Program-made: the position numbers and the translations under genes
Source of the DNA: Spirochaetaceae bacterium
Lineage (GTDB): Bacteria > Spirochaetota > Spirochaetia > Treponematales > Breznakiellaceae
Direction of reading: 5' to 3'
DNA: 8,129 nucleotides
NCBI GenBank assembly: GCA_031279895.1
Contig: JAITHR010000086.1
Coordinates: forward strand, 1 to 8,129
Part shown: positions 1 through 4,724 of the stretch, piece by piece
Position numbering within the stretch: position 1 is the first letter of the stretch
How the letters are laid out: each line of letters begins with the position of its first letter
Notes under the pieces: model-generated
Database searches by the model: none
The model's input: the letters and a program-made list of their open reading frames with translations, nothing else
What the model was told of the DNA's origin: nothing

Positions 1-18
1 GAGGCTGCGGAGGCTGCT
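1..18 (+). repeat. Dispersed GGAGGCTGCGGAGGCTG element, partial copy at window edge
   Basis: GAGGCTGCGGAGGCTGCT matches the right part of the copies at 2601-2624 and 3137-3160. It touches the stop codon of the P-II-like gene (17-19), so the element sits right at the 3' end of that gene. It is cut by the window edge. Confidence 0.7.
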
Positions 19-718
19 ACTCGACGTTGAGGCTCATAACGCCGTCAACCGGCAGGGAAAAGATGATGCCGTCCGCGTGGCTGGCCATGCCGTAGGCTTT
101 ACTCAACGCTTCCATGATAGGCGTCCGCTGTTCCCGACTGGTCAGAATAATGATGATTTCTTTCTCGTCCTGAATGGAAACCCCGAAGAACTTCACCGGT
201 TTATTGCTGGTAAGACCCCTGGCGTTAAGCACCGTGCCGCCTCTCGCGCCCGCTTCTTTGGCCACGGTCATAAACTCGTCGCTGTACCCTTTATTGATAA
301 TGGAGATAATAAGATCATTTTTAATTTCCATGTTTTTTTCCTCTTTTTCATTTTTTTCCGTTTTGTTCCCGGCGGTCCCGTCGGGAACAAGCCGTTCCTT
401 GAGCATCGTAAAGAGCGGCTGGTTTATCGCCGAAAGCGGGATGGTAAACGCGATGCCCGCACCCGCGCTGTGGGCACCAAGCTTCTCCCGTACCCCCCTG
501 AGCAGCACCGGCACCATGAAGTCCTGTTCCACCGAGAGGATTACCGCCTTATCACTGGAACCTATGCCCAGCACGTCAAGGATTTCCGACGTGGCGGTGC
601 CTTTCCCTTTGCTGAAAAAGTAAAACTGGACGTTTTCCTGCTCGAATACCTTGGAAACTATCTTTGATTTGCCCCAATCTATGATGAAAAGGAGTAGTTT
701 TATCCCCGGATTTATCAT
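17..718 (-). CDS. Two-domain P-II-like regulatory protein, partner of DUF1538 membrane protein
   Basis: This 233-residue protein reads as two P-II-like ferredoxin-fold domains in one chain. Domain 1 spans about residues 5-100 and domain 2 about 131-225, joined by a charged Lys/Glu/Asn-rich linker (about 102-129). Both domains end in the same type of segment: GAGIAFTIPL near 86-95 and ADGIIFSLPVDG near 215-226. Domain 2 has the more typical features, with EAGARGGTVLNARG at about 145-158 followed by a short T-loop-like stretch. The uridylylated Tyr of classical GlnB/GlnK is not evident, so control by GlnD is unlikely. P-II proteins usually form trimers that bind nucleotides or other small effectors and act on a membrane or enzyme partner. 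The gene starts inside the stop codon of the DUF1538 gene (ATGA), with GAGGTG five bases upstream, so that protein is its probable partner. The family assignment is from motif reading. The ligand is unknown. Confidence 0.85.
   Translation of the reverse strand: MINPGIKLLLFIIDWGKSKIVSKVFEQENVQFYFFSKGKGTATSEILDVLGIGSSDKAVILSVEQDFMVPVLLRGVREKLGAHSAGAGIAFTIPLSAINQPLFTMLKERLVPDGTAGNKTEKNEKEEKNMEIKNDLIISIINKGYSDEFMTVAKEAGARGGTVLNARGLTSNKPVKFFGVSIQDEKEIIIILTSREQRTPIMEALSKAYGMASHADGIIFSLPVDGVMSLNVE
339..343 (-). promoter_or_regulatory. Internal Shine-Dalgarno before Met130 of the P-II-like gene
   Basis: Within the linker between the two P-II domains, GAGGA is followed by seven bases and then an in-frame ATG at 329-331. 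Translation from there would give a 104-residue single P-II domain, which is close to the usual family size. The site also follows from a run of Glu and Lys codons, so it could be coincidental. Confidence 0.4.
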
Positions 719-2241
719 ACGCCCACCTCAAACTCTATAATAATTCCCGTGTCCTCGGCACTCACGTCTTTATGCACCGCTTGTTTGGAGGTCTTCATCT
801 TGCTTCCGTAGATGAGTCCCATGAGCTGGATAACCACCAAAGGCGCCATGGCCACCATTGCCACAATGCCGAACGCGTCGGTCATAAGGTCCCGTCCCGC
901 GCCCTCGCAGGCCCCCATCGCAAGGGGGAGGAGGAACGTGGAGGTCATGGGGCCGCTGCATACCCCGCCAGAGTCAAAGGCGATGCCGGTGAAAATCTTG
1001 GGAACGAAAAAGGTCAGTATCAGGGCGAAAGTGTAGCCCGGTATCAAAATCCACATAATCGGGATGCCTAAGAGGATTCGGGTCATGGTAATTGCCAGCG
1101 CCAGAGACATACCGATAGAAAGCCCCTTTTTCATAACGTGCTGGCTTATGGCGCCGGCGGATATTTCTTCCACCTGCTTGTTAAGCACGTGCACCGCAGG
1201 CTCCGCGGCCACGATGAAGTAGCCGATGACCATGCTGAGCGGCACCAGAATCCATTTTACCGCGGATTTCGCAAGGTCGTGTCCCAAGAGGTGGCCCACC
1301 GGAATAAAGCCCACGTTTACGCCGGTGAGAAAGACCACGAGACCGATGAGGGTATAGAGGAAACCCACCACGATCCGCACGACCTGATGGCGCTTGTAGC
1401 GTCTTGAGACGAGCTGGAAAATCAGAAAAAATCCGACCAGCGCACCCAGAGCGGTCATAACCTCCTCGAAGTAATGGGGGATTTCTATCACGAAATCCTT
1501 TACCACGTCCCGCGTGGTTTCCACCACAGGCGCCGTGTGGCTTTCCACCGCCGCGCCGGAGGGCCGGAAAAAGATGCCTAAAAGAAGCACCGCCATAATG
1601 GGGCCCACGCTGCACAGGGACACGAGGCCGAAACTGTCATCCTGAGAGTTCCGGTCGCTTCGAATAGAGGCCACGCCGACTCCCATCGAGAGGATGAACG
1701 GCACCGTGATGGGGCCGGTGGTTACGCCGCCCGAGTCGAAGGCCACGGGGATGAAGGTATTCGGCGCGAAGTAGGTAATCGAAAAGGTAATAACATAGAA
1801 AATGACGAGGAGGATGCCGAGGGGGATTTTGAATAAGGTCCGCACCATCGCCACTACGAGGAAAAACCCCACGCCGACCCCCACGGTAGCGATAAGGATC
1901 ATCGAGGGGCGGATGGACGGCACCTGTCTGGCCAGCACCTGGAGATCCGGCTCCGCGACCGTGATGATGAGACCCATAAGAAAACTGATAAAAAGGATAA
2001 TCACCAGGTTGGGGGTTTTGGTAAGCTGGATGCCGATCCCCTCGCCCATAGGCATCATGGCCATATCGGCTCCCAGACTGAAGAAGCCCATGCCGATAAC
2101 AAGAAGCACGGCCCCTACGAGAAACATAAGGATAGTGCCGGCGGGCATGGGGAACACAACACTGACCATTAAGACAATCGCGGTAATGGGAAGCACCGAC
2201 GTGAAGGCTTCCATAATTTTTTCTTTTAATATTTTATTCAT
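715..2241 (-). CDS. DUF1538 family polytopic membrane protein, duplicated
   Basis: This integral membrane protein of 508 residues (from the ATG) is built of two homologous halves offset by about 250 residues. The halves repeat the same signatures: AEP at 96-98 and 346-348, FDSGGV followed by a GP-T segment at 168-180 and 422-434, and DSFG/DAFG at 202-205 and 455-458. Long hydrophobic helices fill most of the chain, and the roughly 30-residue C-terminal tail is hydrophilic. Motifs and length fit the DUF1538 family, whose biochemical function I do not know to be established. The repeated Gly-rich FDSGG loops between helices suggest a transport or channel role (inference). It is the first gene of an operon with a P-II-like protein. 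The frame also allows a GTG at 2247, but the ATG at 2241 has better spacing (nine bases) from the weak AGTAGG site. Confidence 0.85.
   Translation of the reverse strand: MNKILKEKIMEAFTSVLPITAIVLMVSVVFPMPAGTILMFLVGAVLLVIGMGFFSLGADMAMMPMGEGIGIQLTKTPNLVIILFISFLMGLIITVAEPDLQVLARQVPSIRPSMILIATVGVGVGFFLVVAMVRTLFKIPLGILLVIFYVITFSITYFAPNTFIPVAFDSGGVTTGPITVPFILSMGVGVASIRSDRNSQDDSFGLVSLCSVGPIMAVLLLGIFFRPSGAAVESHTAPVVETTRDVVKDFVIEIPHYFEEVMTALGALVGFFLIFQLVSRRYKRHQVVRIVVGFLYTLIGLVVFLTGVNVGFIPVGHLLGHDLAKSAVKWILVPLSMVIGYFIVAAEPAVHVLNKQVEEISAGAISQHVMKKGLSIGMSLALAITMTRILLGIPIMWILIPGYTFALILTFFVPKIFTGIAFDSGGVCSGPMTSTFLLPLAMGACEGAGRDLMTDAFGIVAMVAMAPLVVIQLMGLIYGSKMKTSKQAVHKDVSAEDTGIIIEFEVGV
724..729 (-). promoter_or_regulatory. 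Ribosome binding site of the P-II-like gene, inside the DUF1538 coding end
   Basis: GAGGTG lies five bases before the ATG at 718 and within the last codons of the upstream gene. The start ATG (716-718) overlaps the upstream TGA stop (715-717). This arrangement is typical of translational coupling. Confidence 0.7.
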
Positions 2242-2260
2242 GCGCACATACCTACTCTTT

Positions 2261-2288
2261 AATATACACTTTTTGTTTTAAGCGGCAA
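2261..2288 (-). promoter_or_regulatory. Candidate sigma-70-type promoter of the DUF1538/P-II operon
   Basis: Reading the minus strand, TTGCCG (2283-2288) is followed after 16 bases by TATATT (2261-2266), which lies about 20 bases before the start codon. The -10 matches the consensus at five of six positions and the -35 at four of six. The leader would be short. The call rests on motif match only. Confidence 0.45.
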
Positions 2289-2336
2289 AACCTTCCGGCA
2301 CTATATCCCAACCCCTCCGACACGTCAAGACCAGCA

Positions 2337-2545
2337 CCGTCTCCGACGGTTTCAAAAGCTTCCTGCGAAACGCGACAAAGCAGGTAACGACAGACTAGCT
2401 GCCTCCGACGCCGTCTCCGACGGTTCCCTAAGCTTCCTGATACCGCGACAAAGCAGGTAAAGACAGACTAGCTGCCTCCGGCGGCTGGGGAAACCGGTTC
2501 CCCCAAACCCCCTGCCATAAGCGTCCTGATGCGGCCCAAAGCAGA
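2337..2545. repeat. Tandem repeat of about 74 bp, two good copies and one degraded
   Basis: Copy 1 (2337-2410) and copy 2 (2411-2483) share the same order of blocks: CCGTCTCCGACGGTT, AAGCTTCCTG, GCGACAAAGCAGGTAA and GACAGACTAGCTGCCTCCG. Differences between them are limited to a few bases and one indel. A third, diverged copy continues to about 2545: CGGTTCCC at 2495-2502, then extra sequence, then a TAAGCGTCCTGATGCGG-type block ending in CAAAGCAG. Each of the first two copies opens with a perfect hairpin, CCGTC-TCC-GACGG. Confidence 0.85.
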
Positions 2546-2600
2546 CGCCGCACGGTTTGCCGCGTACAGCTGGAAACTTATGAAACAGGCTGGCCTGTGG

Positions 2601-2624
2601 AACAGCCGGAGGCTGCGGAGGCTG
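2601..2624 (+). repeat. Dispersed GGAGGCTGCGGAGGCTG element, copy 2
   Basis: This 24-base stretch (core CCGGAGGCTGCGGAGGCTG) is identical to 3137-3160, and its right part recurs at the window start (1-17). It lies just downstream of the small gene at 2646-2912, reading that gene's strand. Confidence 0.8.
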
Positions 2625-2645
2625 TGGAGAGTAATAGGGAGAAAA

Positions 2646-2912
2646 TCAGAGCTCTTCATCTTTATTCTTTGGAGGCACGTTCGGATTCATTTGGAACGCT
2701 TCATATCCTAACCATTCGTAAACATCTGTTATTCTATTAAACTCATCATTGTTCTCTAACCATACGTTCCATACGTCTTCGGCAAACTTGTATTCATCGG
2801 TTTTGAATATTTCAATATCGCCGCCGCCGTTATCGTAGGTGATAATGTATTGATCCTCAAGAGACTTTGATAGTTTATACACGGTCCCTTTTATGATTTT
2901 ACTGTCTAACAT
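2646..2912 (-). CDS. Small acidic protein of unknown function
   Basis: I do not recognise this 88-residue protein. It is acidic (about 19 Asp/Glu against 9 Lys/Arg), has three Trp, no membrane segment and no signal peptide. The N-terminal half looks beta-rich (GTVYKL, QYIITYDNGGGDIEIF), the middle looks helical (FAEDVWNVWLENNDEF), and the tail is polar (PPKNKDEEL). The ATG at 2912 has AAGGA ten bases upstream within a purine-rich tract, which supports a real gene. Its base composition is plainly AT-richer than the surrounding genes and the repeats on both sides, which suggests an acquired gene. The size and acidity recall small immunity or antitoxin-like proteins, but no toxin gene is adjacent and this is only a resemblance. 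It is monocistronic as far as can be seen. Confidence 0.6.
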   Translation of the reverse strand: MLDSKIIKGTVYKLSKSLEDQYIITYDNGGGDIEIFKTDEYKFAEDVWNVWLENNDEFNRITDVYEWLGYEAFQMNPNVPPKNKDEEL

Positions 2913-2922
2913 ACGCTCGCTT

Positions 2923-2927
2923 TCCTT
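2923..2927 (-). promoter_or_regulatory. Ribosome binding site of the small acidic gene
   Basis: AAGGA lies ten bases before the ATG at 2912, inside a purine-only run on the minus strand (about 2921-2940) that holds a second AAGGAAAG-like repeat. It is the main support for this start. Confidence 0.55.
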
Positions 2928-3043
2928 TCCTTTCTTTTCTTACCTAAGTTTCCCGCGCCGCGCTCCGCCGCGTACCGCGCCTAGCCGCGAACAACGCCCA
3001 ACCCCTTACTACGCAAAACAACGCACGGCTCCCAAACCGCGAT

Positions 3044-3085
3044 CGGCTGCGCGAAGCGTAGCCGCGCCCGGGCTGTGCAAGCCCG
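3044..3085 (+). repeat. Two adjacent hairpins in the intergenic island
   Basis: Hairpin 1 pairs CGGCTGCGC (3044-3052) with GCGTAGCCG (3056-3064) around a GAA loop: nine pairs, one of them G-T. Hairpin 2 pairs CGGGCT (3069-3074) with AGCCCG (3080-3085) around GTGCA. No T-tract follows on either strand, so they are not simple intrinsic terminators. Confidence 0.7.
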
Positions 3086-3134
3086 CTCAATGGACACGGT
3101 GTTGCACCGTTTGGAAACAACAGGCGGCCATGCT
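3049..3134 (+). repeat. Composite dispersed repeat, plus-orientation copy
   Basis: Two modules recur in inverted orientation near 7.6-7.8 kb. GCGCGAAGCGTAGCCGCGCC (3049-3068) is the exact reverse complement of 7795-7814. The segment 3092-3134 matches the reverse complement of 7602-7644 at 38 of 43 bases by hand count, with most differences in the central 11-base loop. The module order is conserved, but the spacers between modules differ in sequence. Confidence 0.8.
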
Positions 3135-3136
3135 AG

Positions 3137-3160
3137 AACAGCCGGAGGCTGCGGAGGCTG
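3137..3160 (+). repeat. Dispersed GGAGGCTGCGGAGGCTG element, copy 3
   Basis: This copy is identical over 24 bases to 2601-2624. It directly follows the 43-base module and is followed by further CTGCGGAGG, so GGAGGCTG/CTGCGGAG units are partly iterated here. Confidence 0.8.
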
Positions 3161-3206
3161 CTGCGGAGGGATGTAAAAAACCAATGGTTTTGACGATATA
3201 GAGAGT

Positions 3207-3587
3207 ATGTTCAGTATACCAATCCCTCTTATGCTCGTGCCTCTTGCCCTGTTTATACTCATTGTGCATTTCGCGGTATCGAAAAAATCCAGCCTCATTA
3301 TTCGATGGGCCGCGATTATGGCGCTCCTTATTATCGGAATCTCGGTGGCTCTGTGTCTGTTCATTATTTTCGGCGAGCCTGCCGCGGTGGTCGTCAAAGG
3401 GCCGACGCTTAATATCATGCCCGAAGAAGAGGTAACGCCGGTCAAAGAAGGCGATCCCCTCCCCCTCCTGCTTTTTGTTTTGCTGATTCTCGTATTCATC
3501 GCGTTTGTGGTGTACCATGCCTTGCGGGAACAGTACCGCAAAAAGCCTCCCGATAAAAAAAATAAAAAAATAAAAAACGATAAATAA
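3207..3587 (+). CDS. Small three-helix membrane protein of unknown function
   Basis: This 126-residue protein has three clear membrane helices, at about residues 5-24, 32-56 and 83-105. Lys/Arg-rich sequence follows helix 1 (KKSSLIIR) and helix 3 (REQYRKKPPDKKNKK). The loop between helices 2 and 3 is acidic (IMPEEEVTPVKEGDP). By the positive-inside rule the N terminus and acidic loop face out and the basic tail faces the cytoplasm. I do not recognise a family. The ATG at 3207 has only a poor ribosome site (GAGAG almost touching it). The in-frame upstream sequence has no other start before a TAA near 3174, so the start is uncertain. The gene is convergent with the dehydrogenase gene, with only 15 bases between the stop codons. 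The long hydrophobic segments and consistent charge pattern are the main reasons to call it real. Confidence 0.6.
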   Translation: MFSIPIPLMLVPLALFILIVHFAVSKKSSLIIRWAAIMALLIIGISVALCLFIIFGEPAAVVVKGPTLNIMPEEEVTPVKEGDPLPLLLFVLLILVFIAFVVYHALREQYRKKPPDKKNKKIKNDK

Positions 3588-3602
3588 AGACGACTGACCG
3601 GC
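3545..3602 (-). terminator. Possible weak terminator of the dehydrogenase gene
   Basis: Reading the minus strand past the stop codon at 3603, a short GACC/GGTC inverted repeat (3595-3608, overlapping the stop) is followed by a very T-rich tract with T6, T7 and T8 runs. The stem is only four pairs, so the T-richness is the main evidence. The same tract encodes the Lys-rich tail of the plus-strand gene. Confidence 0.25.
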
Positions 3603-4640
3603 TTAGGTCTCCTCTTCAGACGGAGGGTTACGCGCCTCTTCGAGCGCCCGCGCCTGCGCCGCGACGACTCGGTCGCACCACCGGTCAAATTCCGGGTCTT
3701 CCCGCTGTAATTCGGGACGGGCGCGTATATGTTCCACCGCGGCGCGCACCCCGCTGTCAAAACGAACCGAAGCAATAAAATCAGGAACCAGTCGTTTGAG
3801 TTTGGCGTTGTCAAAGACGAGGGAGTGCGCCTTGTCCCCCAGAAGCCCGCCTTGGAAATTGTAGGGGCCTACCTGCGAGAGGAACTGGCTCGACACATAC
3901 ACGGCTTTGAGTTCCGCGCCAACCGCCCGGGCAATAGACCGGTATATCTGGTTCCAGGTGAGGGTCTCGTGGGACGTGATTTGAACCGCCTCGCCCAGGG
4001 CGCGTGTATTTCCCATTAAGCCGGTAAACCCCCTGGCGAAATCACTCGTATGGGTTACGGTCCACAGGCTCGTGCCGTCTCCGTGGATGATAACCGGCTT
4101 TCCCGCGCACATCCTGCGTATTACTTCCCAGCTTCCGTTTCTGCCGTGAACCCCAACCGGTACGCTCCGCTCGTCGTAGGTATGGCTGGGGCGGACGATC
4201 GTCATAGGAAAGCCCTGCTCCCTATAGAGCGTGAGGAGAGTCTCTTCGCAGGCTATTTTGTTCCGCGAATATTCCCAATAGGGGTTGGAAAGGGGGGTGC
4301 TTTCGTTGACCAGATAGTTTTCAAGCGGTTTTTGGTAGGCCGAAGCGGAGCTAAAGGCGATATACTGGGCGGTCTTGTCTCTGAAAAGCCGGTAGTCCCG
4401 CTCAACGTGCGCGGGCGCGAAAGTAATAAAGTCCACCACCGCGTCAAAAGACAGGTTCGCGAGCTTTTCGGCGGCTTCCTCTTCGTTGTTAATATCACAG
4501 AGTATCTCGGTAACTCTGCCGGAGAAGAGACTGTTCCGGTTTCCCCGATTAAGGAGCGTCAGTTCTCCCCCCTCTTCAAGGAACCTTCGGGAAACCGCGG
4601 CGCCGATGGTGCCGGTTCCGCCGATAAATAATGCTTTCAT
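3603..4640 (-). CDS. NAD(P)-dependent epimerase/dehydratase-like protein (extended SDR)
   Basis: This 345-residue protein has the extended short-chain dehydrogenase fold. The nucleotide-binding loop is GGTGTIG (residues 7-13), and NRG follows the second strand (31-33), a place where Arg often contacts NADP. SSASAY lies at 97-102, and the catalytic Tyr-x3-Lys pair is Y124/K128 in YSRNK. The substrate side includes the RPSHTYDER segment (150-158) and HGDG (186-189). The closest look is the atypical SDR/NAD-dependent epimerase group acting on nucleotide sugars or related compounds. The substrate cannot be read from sequence. The frame extends to a TTG at 4664, but the ATG at 4640 has AAGGAG nine bases upstream and starts directly at the beta strand of the Rossmann fold, so it is chosen. 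The C-terminal end is Arg/Glu-rich. It lies downstream of the dikinase gene but beyond that gene's terminator. Confidence 0.85.
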   Translation of the reverse strand: MKALFIGGTGTIGAAVSRRFLEEGGELTLLNRGNRNSLFSGRVTEILCDINNEEEAAEKLANLSFDAVVDFITFAPAHVERDYRLFRDKTAQYIAFSSASAYQKPLENYLVNESTPLSNPYWEYSRNKIACEETLLTLYREQGFPMTIVRPSHTYDERSVPVGVHGRNGSWEVIRRMCAGKPVIIHGDGTSLWTVTHTSDFARGFTGLMGNTRALGEAVQITSHETLTWNQIYRSIARAVGAELKAVYVSSQFLSQVGPYNFQGGLLGDKAHSLVFDNAKLKRLVPDFIASVRFDSGVRAAVEHIRARPELQREDPEFDRWCDRVVAAQARALEEARNPPSEEET

Positions 4641-4649
4641 TGGTGAGCG

Positions 4650-4655
4650 CTCCTT
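4650..4655 (-). promoter_or_regulatory. Ribosome binding site that decides the dehydrogenase start
   Basis: AAGGAG lies nine bases before the ATG at 4640. The alternative TTG at 4664 would place this site inside the coding sequence. Confidence 0.75.
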
Positions 4656-4674
4656 GCGCGTCAATCAAACAGCG

Positions 4675-4723
4675 AAAAAAAGCCGGAAGCGCGGGAAGAG
4701 GACGCGCCTGTTCCCGCGCCGGC
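4675..4723 (-). terminator. Intrinsic terminator of pyruvate,phosphate dikinase
   Basis: On the minus strand, right after the dikinase stop codon, GCCGG plus CGCGGGAA pairs with TTCCCGCG plus CCGGC. That gives 13 GC-rich pairs with a three-base bulge and a 13-base loop. Seven T residues (4675-4681) follow without a gap. The structure starts one base after the stop codon. Confidence 0.85.
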
Positions 4724-4724
4724 G

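Larger units (their letters stand above)
2242..2645. other. Gene-free region with repeats and small hairpins
   Basis: About 400 bases lie between two minus-strand genes. They contain the operon promoter, a roughly 74-bp tandem repeat, a hairpin with arms GGGGAA/TTCCCC (2487-2503), a hairpin with arms ACAGG/CCTGT (2585-2598), and one copy of the CCGGAGGCTGCGGAGGCTG element. Short open frames here (for example on either strand around 2468-2711) follow the repeats and have no coding signature, so I do not call a gene. Confidence 0.7.
2913..3206. other. GC-rich intergenic island between divergent genes, with hairpins
   Basis: This segment separates the small acidic gene from the plus-strand membrane gene. 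It holds a purine/pyrimidine-asymmetric tract, CG-rich sequence, two neighbouring hairpins (3044-3064 and 3069-3085), a 43-base module that recurs inverted at 7602-7644, and one GGAGGCTGCGGAGGCTG element. A small stem AAAACC-AAT-GGTTTT lies at 3177-3191. I found no convincing promoter for either flanking gene. Confidence 0.65.

Noticed and set aside
3188..3215. Promoter for the plus-strand membrane gene from TTGACG at 3188
   Set aside because: Any -10 at a suitable distance would fall after the start codon, so it cannot serve this start. Kept only as a reason to doubt the exact start.
2981..3814. Long minus-strand open frame (277 codons) across the membrane gene and the end of the dehydrogenase gene
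   Set aside because: It overlaps the clear dehydrogenase C terminus in another frame, covers repeats, has a very Arg/Ser-rich composition without domains, and competes with the plus-strand gene that has coherent membrane topology.
4641..4664. Upstream TTG start for the dehydrogenase, adding eight residues
   Set aside because: It would swallow the AAGGAG ribosome site and add residues before the Rossmann-fold first strand. The ATG at 4640 fits better.
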